Below are positions 23,568 to 31,764 of a DNA stretch of 38,350 bases, piece after piece. A model generated the notes under the pieces. That model was not told the origin of the DNA. It did no database searches and saw only the letters and a list, made by a program, of their open reading frames with translations. Each line of letters opens with the position of its first letter. Positions within the stretch are counted from its first letter, which is position 1. A program made the translations under genes and the position numbers. The stretch is from JAPOQD01 sp964620555. Lineage in GTDB: Bacteria; Pseudomonadota; Gammaproteobacteria; Pseudomonadales; Halieaceae. The stretch is taken from NCBI GenBank assembly GCA_964620555.1, contig CAZUGZ010000021.1:1-38350 (forward strand), written 5' to 3'.

Positions 23568-23851
23568 AGATCAGTTATACGTCGGAATCCATTGAAGCCT
23601 TGATTCGGCTTCGTGCGTTCATTGAGGAGAAAGATTCAGTAGCGGCCGAACGGGTCGCAAACAGCCTGCTTTCCGGAATAGAGAAACTGAAAGTATTTCC
23701 GCGTATGGGATTGCCCGTCAGTAGTGCACCCGACCCGGAAGTAATCCGCGATCTCTATGTCGAGCGCTACACCGTGCGCTATTTGAGTTCACTGAACGAA
23801 TTTATAATTCTGCGGATCTGGCACAACAAAGAGCTGGAAAAAGACTCCTGA
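23564..23851 (+). CDS. RelE/ParE-superfamily toxin
   Basis: The 95-residue protein has the ParE/RelE layout: KISYTSESIEALIRLRAFIE, then an amphipathic helix AAERVANSLLSGIEKLKVFP, RMGLPV, VIRDLYVERYTVRYL and a C-terminal IILRIWHNKELE. ParE members poison gyrase and RelE members cut mRNA on ribosomes; the sequence alone does not settle which. It is encoded after its antitoxin and looks complete. Between its stop and bamD is a 6-bp GC hairpin (23872-23886) without a T run. Confidence 0.87.
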   Translation: MKISYTSESIEALIRLRAFIEEKDSVAAERVANSLLSGIEKLKVFPRMGLPVSSAPDPEVIRDLYVERYTVRYLSSLNEFIILRIWHNKELEKDS

Positions 23852-23918
23852 CCAGGCGGTTACTGCGTGCCGGCCCCGCCGGGGCCAGCGAGCGGCTCTT
23901 CGGCGAGCGATCAAGTGT

Positions 23919-24822
23919 TCAGTACGTCGCCCCTGGCGGCCGGTGGTCGAAAACTGGTGACTTCCTCTCGCTGAACAGGCCGAAGGTGGCCCGGTCCAGC
24001 CAGGAGAAAATCCCGGTGCGCGGGGCGCTGAAGTCGGGAGCGAAGTTGCCCTCTGCGTCCAGGGCAGGGTAGTCGGGGAAGTTCAACACCAGCACATCCA
24101 GGGCATTTTGCGCCGCCTCTTCCAGTCCCAACAGGGTATAACCCTGCACCATGATCGCCAGGCCGTCGGCGACCGCCGGGGTCTGCTGGAAATTCTCCAC
24201 CACGTGGCGACCGCGGTTGGTGGCCGCCAGCCAGGCGCCCCGCTTGAAATAGTAATTGGCTACCACGATCTCGTGGCGCGCCAGCAGATTGCGCAGGTGT
24301 ACCATGCGGGCCTTGGCGTCGGCGGCATAGGGGCTTTCGGGAAAGCGCCCCAGCAACTGGGAGAACTCGGCAAAGGACTCGCGAGCGAAAGAGGTATCGC
24401 GCTGACTTTTGTCTCCTGGCAGAAAGCGGTCCAGCAGCCCCTGGTTGAGGGTGTAGGAAGCCAGTCCTTTCATGTAGAAGGCATAATCCACATTGGGATG
24501 CTGGGGGTGCAGTTCCATGAAGCGCTGGGCGGCCTCGATGGCGGCTTCGTGTTCGAAGTTGTTGTAGTGGGCGTAGATCAGTTCCAGTTGGGCCTGCTCG
24601 GCGTGGCGGCCGAAGGGAAACCGGGATTCCAGCAGTTGCAGGTGGCGCACCGCCAATTCGTAACTGCCCTTGCGCAGGTACTTTTGGGCGGTATCGTACA
24701 ACTCCGATTCGGAGGTCCCCTCTNNNNNNNNNNACCTCCAACTCATCGTTGTTGAAGCAACCGGCGAGCAGCGCCAGGACCAGGCAGGGCAACAGGGTTT
24801 TCAGGCAGGTTCGAGGCCGCAT
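23919..24822 (-). CDS. bamD: Outer-membrane assembly lipoprotein BamD (interrupted by an assembly gap)
   Basis: An essential lipoprotein of the BAM complex that folds outer-membrane proteins. The start MRPRTCLKTLLPCLVLALLA ends in the lipobox LAGC with C22 as the lipidated residue. After the gap comes ESELYDTAQKYLRKGSYELA and TPR-like repeats (RFPFGRHAEQAQLELIYAHY; HPNVDYAFYMKGLA; GRFPESPYAADAKARM), as in BamD/ComL. Ten N at 24724-24733 break the frame; an intact gene needs a true gap length divisible by 3. It is divergent from rluD with 65 nt between starts. Its stop region is copied at 22049-22060. Confidence 0.93.
24724..24733. other. Assembly gap (10 N) in bamD
   Basis: Exactly ten N. 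The flanks are inverted (GGAGGT before, ACCTCC after), so a hairpin may have stopped sequencing or assembly. The real length is unknown; frame continuity requires a multiple of 3. Confidence 0.95.
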
Positions 24823-24887
24823 GGGTCCGCTCCACCGCGTGTTAACATCCGGGCCTCCAATTTAATCACAGCCGCAATGGGTACACC

Positions 24888-25844
24888 ATGGCAGAGCAGA
24901 TCCGGCAAAGGGCGATGGTGGACGCCAGTCTGCACGGCATGCGGCTGGATCAGGCCGCGGTCGCTCTCTTTGCCGATTTTTCCCGTTCCCGTCTGCAGGC
25001 CTGGATCAAGGATGGCTCACTGCGTCGCAATGACCAGCCAGCCCGGCCCCGAGACCCGGTCGCCACCGGCGACCAACTGTCGTTGCTGGCGCAACCGGCC
25101 GAACCGGTGCTGTGGCAGCCGCAGGCCATGGAGCTGGATGTGGTGTACGAGGACGACAGTATCCTGATTGTCAACAAGCCCGCCGGCCTGGTGGTATATC
25201 CCGCCGCGGGACACCCCGCCGGTACCCTGGTCAATGCCCTGCTGGCACATCGGCCCCAACTGGCCGATCTGCCGCGTGGCGGCATCGTGCATCGGCTGGA
25301 TAGGGATACCACCGGTCTGATGGTCGTGGCGGCTTCACTGCCGGCCCATACCCACCTGCTGCGGCAGTTCCGCCAGCGCAGCATCCACCGCGGCTATACC
25401 GCGGTCTGCCGTGGCGCCATGACCAGCGGCGGCACCGTCGAGGCGCCCCTGGGCCGCCATCCCCGCAGCAGAACCAGGATGGCGGTGGTCGTATCCGGTG
25501 GCAGGCCAGCCATTACCCATTACCGGCTGCAGCGTCGTTTTACCCATCACACCCAAATAGCGGTAAAACTGGAAACCGGGCGCACCCACCAGATACGCGT
25601 GCACATGGCCCACCGGCGCCATCCCCTGGTGGGGGACAAGACCTATGCCGGCCGGGCGAAAATTCCGCCTGCCGCGGCTCCACAGTTGGTGCAGATGCTG
25701 CGCGAATTCCCGCGCCAGGCGCTGCATGCGGGGGAATTGGGCCTGCTGCATCCCGACGGCTCGGGCTACCGGCAATGGCAGGCGGCGCTGCCCGCCGATA
25801 TGGCGGTGTTGCTGGATTGCCTGGAACGTCACGATGCTCCTTGA
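24888..25844 (+). CDS. rluD: 23S rRNA pseudouridine synthase RluD
   Basis: Makes pseudouridines in helix 69 of 23S rRNA (1911, 1915 and 1917 in E. coli). The 318-residue protein has an N-terminal S4-like RNA-binding domain (LDQAAVALFADFSRSRLQAW) and the catalytic domain with LDVVYEDDSILIVNKPAG and GGIVHRLDRDTTGLMVVA, where D138 is the nucleophile, then KLETGRTHQIRVHMAHRRHP. Divergent from bamD and overlapping pgeF, the same bamD/rluD/pgeF/clpB order found in many gammaproteobacteria. Confidence 0.95.
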   Translation: MAEQIRQRAMVDASLHGMRLDQAAVALFADFSRSRLQAWIKDGSLRRNDQPARPRDPVATGDQLSLLAQPAEPVLWQPQAMELDVVYEDDSILIVNKPAGLVVYPAAGHPAGTLVNALLAHRPQLADLPRGGIVHRLDRDTTGLMVVAASLPAHTHLLRQFRQRSIHRGYTAVCRGAMTSGGTVEAPLGRHPRSRTRMAVVVSGGRPAITHYRLQRRFTHHTQIAVKLETGRTHQIRVHMAHRRHPLVGDKTYAGRAKIPPAAAPQLVQMLREFPRQALHAGELGLLHPDGSGYRQWQAALPADMAVLLDCLERHDAP

Positions 25845-26496
25845 ACCGGACTGGCCCGCGCCGGCCAACGTGCGCGCCCTGACTACGCTGCGCGGCAGTG
25901 ATTCGGCGGCAGAGATCGCCCGCATCTTCAGCGCTGCCGAAGTGTTGTCCCTCCGGCAGGAGCACGGCGCCACCGTGGTCGATGCCAGCCTGGCGGTGGC
26001 CGGGGAGAGGGCGGATTCGGCGTTCAGCCGCTGCGCCGGAGTGCCCTGCAGGGTGCGGACCGCAGATTGTCTGCCGGTGTTGATCTGCAATCGCCAGGGT
26101 ACGGAGGTGGCGGCGGTTCATGCCGGTTGGCGTGGTCTCGCCGCGGGCGTGCTGGAAAACACGCTGGATCGCCTGCACAGCGAGCCCGGGCAACTGCTGG
26201 TGTGGCTGGGACCGGCCATCAGCCGGGCGCATTACGAGGTTGGTGCGGAAGTGCGCGCGGCCTTGCTTGGCAATGTTCCCGCCGAACTGGCGGCCCGTCT
26301 GGCAACCGCCTTCGTGCCCCGGGGCGGCCGTTTTCTCGCCGACCTGGCGGCGCTGGCCCGCCTGCGCCTGGAGTGGCTCGGCATCACTCGTGTGTACGGT
26401 GGCCGCTACTGTACTTTCGCCGAGGGCGGCCGCTTCTGTTCCTGGCGCCGGGACCGCAACGACGAGCGCATGCACTCGGTTATCGTCTTTACTTGA
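25834..26496 (+). CDS. pgeF: Peptidoglycan editing factor PgeF (YfiH), shortened N-terminus
   Basis: A multicopper-oxidase-like fold protein that in E. coli limits wrong amino acids in peptidoglycan stems. The metal ligands are present: H44 (RQEHGATVVD), C79 (RTADCLPVL) and H96 (AVHAGWRGLAAGVLENTL), plus the C-terminal YCTFAEGGRFCSWRRD. The product has 220 residues against about 243 in E. coli. The difference lies between NVRALTTLRG and the RQEHG block, where relatives carry a conserved GGVS..PY..LNL..HVGDD segment that is missing here. ATG 25834 lies inside the rluD end; no upstream frame restores the segment. Confidence 0.9.
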   Translation: MLLEPDWPAPANVRALTTLRGSDSAAEIARIFSAAEVLSLRQEHGATVVDASLAVAGERADSAFSRCAGVPCRVRTADCLPVLICNRQGTEVAAVHAGWRGLAAGVLENTLDRLHSEPGQLLVWLGPAISRAHYEVGAEVRAALLGNVPAELAARLATAFVPRGGRFLADLAALARLRLEWLGITRVYGGRYCTFAEGGRFCSWRRDRNDERMHSVIVFT

Positions 26497-26519
26497 AACC
26501 ACGCCCGCTGCCCCGATAT
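26492..26519 (+). promoter_or_regulatory. Heat-shock (sigma-32) promoter of clpB
   Basis: CTTGAAA (26492-26498) and CCCCGATAT (26511-26519) are separated by 12 nt, close to the E. coli sigma-32 consensus CTTGAAA / CCCCATnT with a slightly short spacer. The -35 element includes the pgeF stop codon. GGAGGAG (26554-26560) lies 7 nt before the clpB ATG. Confidence 0.75.
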
Positions 26520-26567
26520 CTGTATTGAGGCCCGGTTCACCATGGGCCGAACCGGAGGAGCCGAGTC

Positions 26568-29156
26568 ATGAATATGGAAAAGCTGACCAATCCACTGCAG
26601 CGGGCACTGTCCGACGCCCAGTCGATGGCCCTGGGCAGCGACCACACCAGCATCGAGCCACAGCATTTGTTACTGGCGCTGCTGGAGCAATCCGGCGGTG
26701 CCTGCAAGCCGCTGTTGATCAAGGCGGGTGCGGACATCGGCCAATTGCAGGCGGCCCTGCAGCAGGCCCTGGAGCAATTGCCCACGGTCACCGGCAGCGA
26801 AGTGGATGTGCGCCTGTCGCCGGCCCTGAACCGGGTGCTGGCCCGGGCCGACCAGTTGGCCCGGCAGCGAAACGATGCCTATGTGTCCAGCGAACTGGTG
26901 TTGCTGGCGATGCTCGCCAGCAGCCAGGGGGTGGGCGAATTGCTGCGTCAGGCCGGTCTCAGCAAGCAGAAGCTGACCGTGGCCATCGACCAGTTGCGGG
27001 CCGGTGAGGCGGTCGACGACCCCGCGGCCGAGGAATCGCGGCAGGCGCTGGAAAAATACACCGTCGATATCACCGGGCTAGCGGCCCAGGGCAAGCTGGA
27101 CCCGGTTATCGGTCGCGATGACGAAATTCGCCGCACCATCCAGGTATTGCAACGTCGCACCAAGAATAACCCGGTGCTGATCGGGGAACCTGGAGTCGGT
27201 AAAACCGCCATCATCGAGGGCCTGGCGCAACGCGTGGTCAACGACGAAGTACCGGAGGGTCTGCGCGGCAAGCGCATTCTGTCCCTGGATCTGGGCTCAC
27301 TGTTGGCCGGCGCCAAGTTTCGCGGTGAATTCGAAGAGCGACTGAAAGCCGTATTGAGTGAATTGTCGAAGCAGGAAGGTGGCATCGTGTTGTTCATCGA
27401 CGAACTGCACACGGTGGTGGGAGCGGGCAAGGCCGAGGGCGCCATGGATGCCGGCAACATGCTGAAACCGGCCCTGGCGCGGGGCGAATTGCACTGTGTG
27501 GGGGCCACCACGCTGGATGAATACCGCCAGTACGTGGAGAAGGACGCGGCGCTGGAACGTCGCTTTCAGAAGGTGTTGGTGGACGAACCCAACGAGGAGG
27601 ACACCATTGCCATCCTGCGTGGCCTCAAGGAGCGCTACGAAGTACACCATGGGGTGGACATCACCGACAGTGCCATCATTGCCGCCGCCCGCCTGTCGCA
27701 GCGCTACATCAGCGACCGCAAGTTGCCGGACAAGGCCATCGACCTGGTCGACGAGGCTGCCAGCCGCATCCGCATGGAGATCGATTCCAAACCCGAATCC
27801 ATGGATCGCCTGCACCGGCGCCTGATTCAACTCAAGATCGAGCGTGAGGCGGTAAAGAAAGACGACGACGAAGCAGCCCGCAAACAGCTCGATCTGCTGG
27901 AACAGGACATTGCCAAAGTGGAGCGGGAATACGCCGACCTGGAAGAGATCTGGAAGGCGGAGAAAGCCAATGTACAGAATGCGGCAGAGCTCAAGAGTGA
28001 GCTGGAACAGGCCCGCGTGGAACTGGAGATGGCGCGCCGCGCCGGAGACCTGACCCGCATGTCCGAGTTGCAATACGGGCTGCTGCCGGAGTTGGAAAAG
28101 CGCCTGACCCAGGCCGGCGCCGCCGGGTCGGAGGAACGTACCCTGCTGCGCAACAGGGTCACCGATGAAGAAGTGGCCGAGGTGGTGTCGCTGTGGACCG
28201 GTATCCCGGTCTCGAAAATGCTGGAGGGCGACCGCGACAAACTGCTGCGCATGGAAGCGGCCCTGCACACCCGAGTGGTCGGTCAGGACGAGGCAGTGGT
28301 GGCGGTCTCCAACGCCGTGCGCCGCTCTCGCGCCGGACTCGCCGACCCCAATCGGCCCAACGGCTCCTTCCTGTTCCTGGGCCCCAGCGGTGTCGGCAAA
28401 ACCGAACTGTGCAAGGCCCTGGCGGAATTCCTGTTCGACAGCGAGCGGGCACTGCTGCGCATCGACATGTCGGAATTCATGGAGAAACACTCGGTGGCCC
28501 GCCTGATCGGAGCGCCACCCGGTTACGTCGGCTACGAAGAGGGCGGTTACCTTACCGAAGCGGTGCGCCGTCGGCCCTATTCGGTACTGCTGCTGGACGA
28601 AATAGAGAAAGCGCATCCGGACCTGTTCAACATTCTCCTGCAGGTGCTGGAAGACGGCCGTCTCACCGATGGCCAGGGCCGTACCGTCGACTTTCGCAAC
28701 ACGGTGGTGGTGATGACCTCCAACCTGGCTTCGGACCTGATTCAGGAATTGACGGAACGGGGTGACCAGCAAGTCATAAAGGGCGAAGTCATGGCGGTGG
28801 TGAGGCAGTATTTCCGGCCCGAGTTCATCAACCGGATAGACGAGTCGGTGGTATTTCATCCGTTGCAGAAGGAGCAGCTTCGCGGCATTGCCGATATTCA
28901 ACTGCTTGCTCTACAGCGCCGTCTGGCCGAGCGCGAACTGACTCTGCAACTGCACGACAGTGTGCTGGACCATCTGACGGAAGTTGGCTTCGACCCGGTC
29001 TACGGTGCCCGCCCGCTCAAGCGCGCCATTCAGCAACAACTGGAAAACCCGCTGGCCGAGGCCATCCTGGCGGGCCGCTTCGTCCCCGGTGAGAGCATTG
29101 TCGGCCGCATGCAGGGCGCTGAGGTGACCTTCGACGCCGAGCTGAAGCAAGACTGA
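26568..29156 (+). CDS. clpB: Protein disaggregase ClpB
   Basis: A hexameric AAA+ chaperone that, with DnaK, pulls proteins out of aggregates. The 862-residue protein has the N-terminal Clp repeat domain (1-150), NBD1 with Walker A GEPGVGKT (206-213) and Walker B VLFIDELH, the coiled-coil middle domain (about 405-530, KDDDEAARKQLDLLEQDIAK), and NBD2 with Walker A GPSGVGKT (605-612) and VLLLDEIEKAHPD. There is no IGL/IGF loop, as expected for ClpB rather than ClpA. The heat-shock promoter upstream fits the role. Confidence 0.97.
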   Translation: MNMEKLTNPLQRALSDAQSMALGSDHTSIEPQHLLLALLEQSGGACKPLLIKAGADIGQLQAALQQALEQLPTVTGSEVDVRLSPALNRVLARADQLARQRNDAYVSSELVLLAMLASSQGVGELLRQAGLSKQKLTVAIDQLRAGEAVDDPAAEESRQALEKYTVDITGLAAQGKLDPVIGRDDEIRRTIQVLQRRTKNNPVLIGEPGVGKTAIIEGLAQRVVNDEVPEGLRGKRILSLDLGSLLAGAKFRGEFEERLKAVLSELSKQEGGIVLFIDELHTVVGAGKAEGAMDAGNMLKPALARGELHCVGATTLDEYRQYVEKDAALERRFQKVLVDEPNEEDTIAILRGLKERYEVHHGVDITDSAIIAAARLSQRYISDRKLPDKAIDLVDEAASRIRMEIDSKPESMDRLHRRLIQLKIEREAVKKDDDEAARKQLDLLEQDIAKVEREYADLEEIWKAEKANVQNAAELKSELEQARVELEMARRAGDLTRMSELQYGLLPELEKRLTQAGAAGSEERTLLRNRVTDEEVAEVVSLWTGIPVSKMLEGDRDKLLRMEAALHTRVVGQDEAVVAVSNAVRRSRAGLADPNRPNGSFLFLGPSGVGKTELCKALAEFLFDSERALLRIDMSEFMEKHSVARLIGAPPGYVGYEEGGYLTEAVRRRPYSVLLLDEIEKAHPDLFNILLQVLEDGRLTDGQGRTVDFRNTVVVMTSNLASDLIQELTERGDQQVIKGEVMAVVRQYFRPEFINRIDESVVFHPLQKEQLRGIADIQLLALQRRLAERELTLQLHDSVLDHLTEVGFDPVYGARPLKRAIQQQLENPLAEAILAGRFVPGESIVGRMQGAEVTFDAELKQD

Positions 29157-29231
29157 TTCAGGGCTCTCTCGGGCGCTCTGCCCGGCCCGCGGGCGATTGG
29201 CAATAGTGTGTCGAAATACCATCTCAAGTGC

Positions 29232-29260
29232 TTGACGGGCAATGTCTTTTTACCAATAAT
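29232..29260 (+). promoter_or_regulatory. Promoter of the ilvIH operon
   Basis: TTGACG (29232-29237), 17-nt spacer, AATAAT (29255-29260): a near-consensus sigma-70 promoter. Transcription would start near 29267, leaving a leader of about 260 nt before ilvI. Confidence 0.75.
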
Positions 29261-29266
29261 CCCGCT

Positions 29267-29526
29267 CCTGCCGGTGGTAATGGTCGACTGCGTGTACGGC
29301 GTCGGTGTGACCTACCCCAGTGGAGGTTGTATCCACTGTGGCCGCCGGGAGGGAACCCGTCAGCAGTGAGCGCCGTACTGGTGCTCGCTGTGGCATTGGC
29401 TGCGATACCTCGCAGAGTGACCATGACCTGGGGCAGGCACTTCCCTGTGTCGTTTTGCTTTGCAGTTATTCCCAGTCACGGTGTTGAGACGAGAGCTGGC
29501 CCCGGCCGCTCGGGAGACAAGGCAAA
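29267..29526 (+). promoter_or_regulatory. Long structured leader of ilvIH with two small overlapping frames
   Basis: The 260-nt untranslated region contains a perfect stem CAGTGGA/TCCACTG near 29319-29340 and a frame of 29 codons (29280-29369, see separate entry). That frame's stop overlaps a GTG (29366) opening SAVLVLAVALAAI, rich in Val, Leu, Ala and Ile. Branched-chain operons are often attenuated through such leader peptides. There is no clear terminator hairpin with a T run; a TTTT at about 29452 follows only a weak stem. The second frame has no stop before ilvI and runs on inside it. Confidence 0.4.
29280..29369 (+). CDS. Possible leader peptide upstream of ilvI
   Basis: ATG 29280 to TGA 29369 encodes 29 residues: MVDCVYGVGVTYPSGGC then IHCGRREGTRQQ, with four valines in the first ten and two Cys in CIHC. 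No good RBS is visible (GGTGG is too close to the ATG). Position between a strong promoter and ilvI, and the valine content, suggest a regulatory leader peptide, but translation is unproven. Confidence 0.3.
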   Translation: MVDCVYGVGVTYPSGGCIHCGRREGTRQQ

Positions 29527-31266
29527 ATGGAACTTTTATCCGGTGGCGATATGGTCGCCCGCGCATTGGAAGACGAAGGCGTCGAGTTCATATTCGGCTA
29601 TCCTGGCGGTGCGGTGCTGCATATCTACGACGCGCTGTTCAAGAATTCGGCCATTCCCCACATCCTGGTGCGCCACGAGCAGGCCGCCACCCACGCCGCC
29701 GACGGCTACGCCCGCGCCACCGGCAAGCCCGGTGTGGTGCTGGTTACCTCCGGGCCCGGCGCCACCAATGCCATTACCGGTATTGCCACGGCCTATATGG
29801 ATTCCATCCCCATCGTAGTGATTTCCGGGCAGGTGCAGTCGCACCTGATCGGTCAGGATGCCTTCCAGGAAACCGATATGGTGGGCATTTCCCGTCCCGT
29901 CGTGAAGCACAGCTTTCTGGTGAAACGGGCCGAGGATATACCGTTGCTGATCAAAAAGGCGTTCCATATCGCCGCCAGCGGGCGACCCGGTCCGGTGGTG
30001 ATCGATATTCCCAAGGACCTCACCCACCCGGATCAGAAATTCGAGTATCACTACCCGGACACGGTTCGCATGCGCTCGTACAACCCCTCGCGCAGGGGCC
30101 ACGCCGGTCAGATCAAGAAGGCGGTAAAATTGCTGTTGGCGGCGCGCCGCCCGGTGATCTACAGCGGTGGCGGTGTGGTCCAGGGCAACGGCTGCGAACT
30201 GTTGGCCAAATTGGCGCAACGGCTCAATTATCCGGTGACCAATACCCTGATGGGCCTGGGCGCCTATCCGTCCGATGACCGCCAGTTCCTCGGCATGTTG
30301 GGCATGCACGGTTTTTACGAGGCCAACATGGCCATGCACAACAGCGATACCATTCTGGCGGTGGGCGCCCGCTTTGATGACCGGGTCACCAATACCGTTC
30401 ACAAGTTCTGCCCGGGGGCGAAGATCATCCACATCGATGTGGACCCGACCAGCATTTCCAAAACCGTCAATGCCGATATCCCCATCGTCGGCCCGGTGCA
30501 ATCGGTGCTGGCGGATATGCTGGCCCTGCTGGAGCAACAGCAGGACGACAGTTTGCCGGACCGCGAGGCACTGGCTTCCTGGTGGAGCCAGATCGAATCG
30601 TGGCGGGCTTCCCATGGCCTGTGGATCAAGCCGCGCTACCAGGTTGAAGACCGGATCATGCCGCAACAGGTGATTGAATCCCTGTATCGGGTCACCGGTG
30701 GCGAGGCCCTGGTCACTTCGGATGTGGGCCAGCACCAGATGTTCGCGGCCCAGTACTATCGCTTCAACAAGCCGCGTCGCTGGATCAATACCGGTGGGCT
30801 GGGCACCATGGGATTTGGCCTGCCCGCGGCCATGGGCGCCAAGCTGGCGTTCCCGGAAATGGATGTGGTCTGCGTCACCGGCGAAGGCAGTATCCAGATG
30901 AATATCCAGGAACTGTCAACCTGTTCCCAGTACGACATACCGGTGAAGATCGTCAACCTCAATAACGGCTACCTGGGGATGGTCAAGCAGTGGCAGGACA
31001 TGCAGTACGAGGGCCGCCATGCGGAAAGTGGCTACGAGGACTCCCTGCCGGATTTTGTCAAACTGGCGGAAGCCTACGGTCATGTCGGGATGAAGGTGGA
31101 GAGCCCGCTGCAACTGGATGCCTGTATGGAAGAAGCCTTTTCCCGGCGCGACCAACTGGTGTTCCTGGACATCCTGGTGGACCCCGCAGAGCACGTATAT
31201 CCCATGCACGTGGCGCCGCACGGCTCCATGGCCGATATGTGGCTCAGTAAAACGGAGAGGACTTGA
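29527..31266 (+). CDS. ilvI: Acetohydroxyacid synthase large subunit
   Basis: A thiamine-diphosphate enzyme for the first common step of valine, leucine and isoleucine synthesis. The 579-residue protein has the catalytic Glu at E51 (RHEQAATHAADGYARATG), the FAD-binding middle domain and the ThDP motif from TGEGSIQMNIQEL to IVNLNNGYLGMVKQWQDMQY. GEGS replaces the commoner GDGS, as I recall it also does in pseudomonads. GGGAGACAAGG precedes ATG 29527. It is followed by ilvH after 1 nt, so the holoenzyme subunits are made from one message. Confidence 0.96.
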   Translation: MELLSGGDMVARALEDEGVEFIFGYPGGAVLHIYDALFKNSAIPHILVRHEQAATHAADGYARATGKPGVVLVTSGPGATNAITGIATAYMDSIPIVVISGQVQSHLIGQDAFQETDMVGISRPVVKHSFLVKRAEDIPLLIKKAFHIAASGRPGPVVIDIPKDLTHPDQKFEYHYPDTVRMRSYNPSRRGHAGQIKKAVKLLLAARRPVIYSGGGVVQGNGCELLAKLAQRLNYPVTNTLMGLGAYPSDDRQFLGMLGMHGFYEANMAMHNSDTILAVGARFDDRVTNTVHKFCPGAKIIHIDVDPTSISKTVNADIPIVGPVQSVLADMLALLEQQQDDSLPDREALASWWSQIESWRASHGLWIKPRYQVEDRIMPQQVIESLYRVTGGEALVTSDVGQHQMFAAQYYRFNKPRRWINTGGLGTMGFGLPAAMGAKLAFPEMDVVCVTGEGSIQMNIQELSTCSQYDIPVKIVNLNNGYLGMVKQWQDMQYEGRHAESGYEDSLPDFVKLAEAYGHVGMKVESPLQLDACMEEAFSRRDQLVFLDILVDPAEHVYPMHVAPHGSMADMWLSKTERT

Positions 31267-31267
31267 C

Positions 31268-31759
31268 ATGAGACGGGTACTGTCTGTGTTGTTGGAAAAC
31301 GAGCCTGGTGCGCTGTCCCGGGTGTTGGGTCTGTTCTCTCAGCGTGGCTACAACATCGAAACGCTGAATGTGGCGCCGACCGAGGATCACTCCCTGTCGC
31401 GGCTGACCATGACCACCCTGGGCGATGACCAGCAGATCGAACAACTGACCAAACAACTGCACAAGCTGGTGGACGTGGTGAAGGTGGTGGATTTGACCGA
31501 GGGCTCCCATCTCGAGCGGGACCTGATGCTGATCAAGGTTCGCGCCAGTGCCGTCGCTCGCGCGGAAATAAAGCGCTGCACGGATATTTTCCGGGGCCAG
31601 ATCGTGGACGTGGGCGCCGAGGTCTACACCATCATGCTGTCGGGTACCGCCGACAAGCTGGATGCCTTCACTGCGGCCATGGGCGATACCCAGATCCTGG
31701 AAGTGGTGCGCTCGGGGGTGGTGGGGATTGCCCGCGGCGAGCGGGTGCTGAGTGTTTGA
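31268..31759 (+). CDS. ilvH: Acetohydroxyacid synthase regulatory subunit
   Basis: Activates the large subunit and confers valine feedback inhibition. The 163-residue protein has an N-terminal ACT domain (RRVLSVLLENEPGALSRVLG, FSQRGYNIETLNVAPTED) and a C-terminal domain (RDLMLIKVRASAVARAEIKR, FRGQIVDVG). ATG 31268 is preceded by GGAGAGG. Length matches E. coli IlvH (163). Its stop faces the ilvC stop with only 5 nt between them. Confidence 0.96.
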   Translation: MRRVLSVLLENEPGALSRVLGLFSQRGYNIETLNVAPTEDHSLSRLTMTTLGDDQQIEQLTKQLHKLVDVVKVVDLTEGSHLERDLMLIKVRASAVARAEIKRCTDIFRGQIVDVGAEVYTIMLSGTADKLDAFTAAMGDTQILEVVRSGVVGIARGERVLSV

Positions 31760-31764
31760 CCCGG

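Noticed and set aside
23872..23886. GGCCCC-GCC-GGGGCC hairpin as a terminator for the ParE-type toxin gene
   Set aside because: A perfect 6-bp stem but no T run, and it sits between convergent genes; function not supported.
27297..28901. A 534-codon minus-strand frame opposite clpB
   Set aside because: Shadow of a highly conserved clpB reading frame; no motif of its own.
29267..29470. 6S RNA or another known structured RNA upstream of ilvI
   Set aside because: Only a 6-bp end pairing (CCTGCC/GGCAGG) fits; the conserved 6S core sequences are absent.
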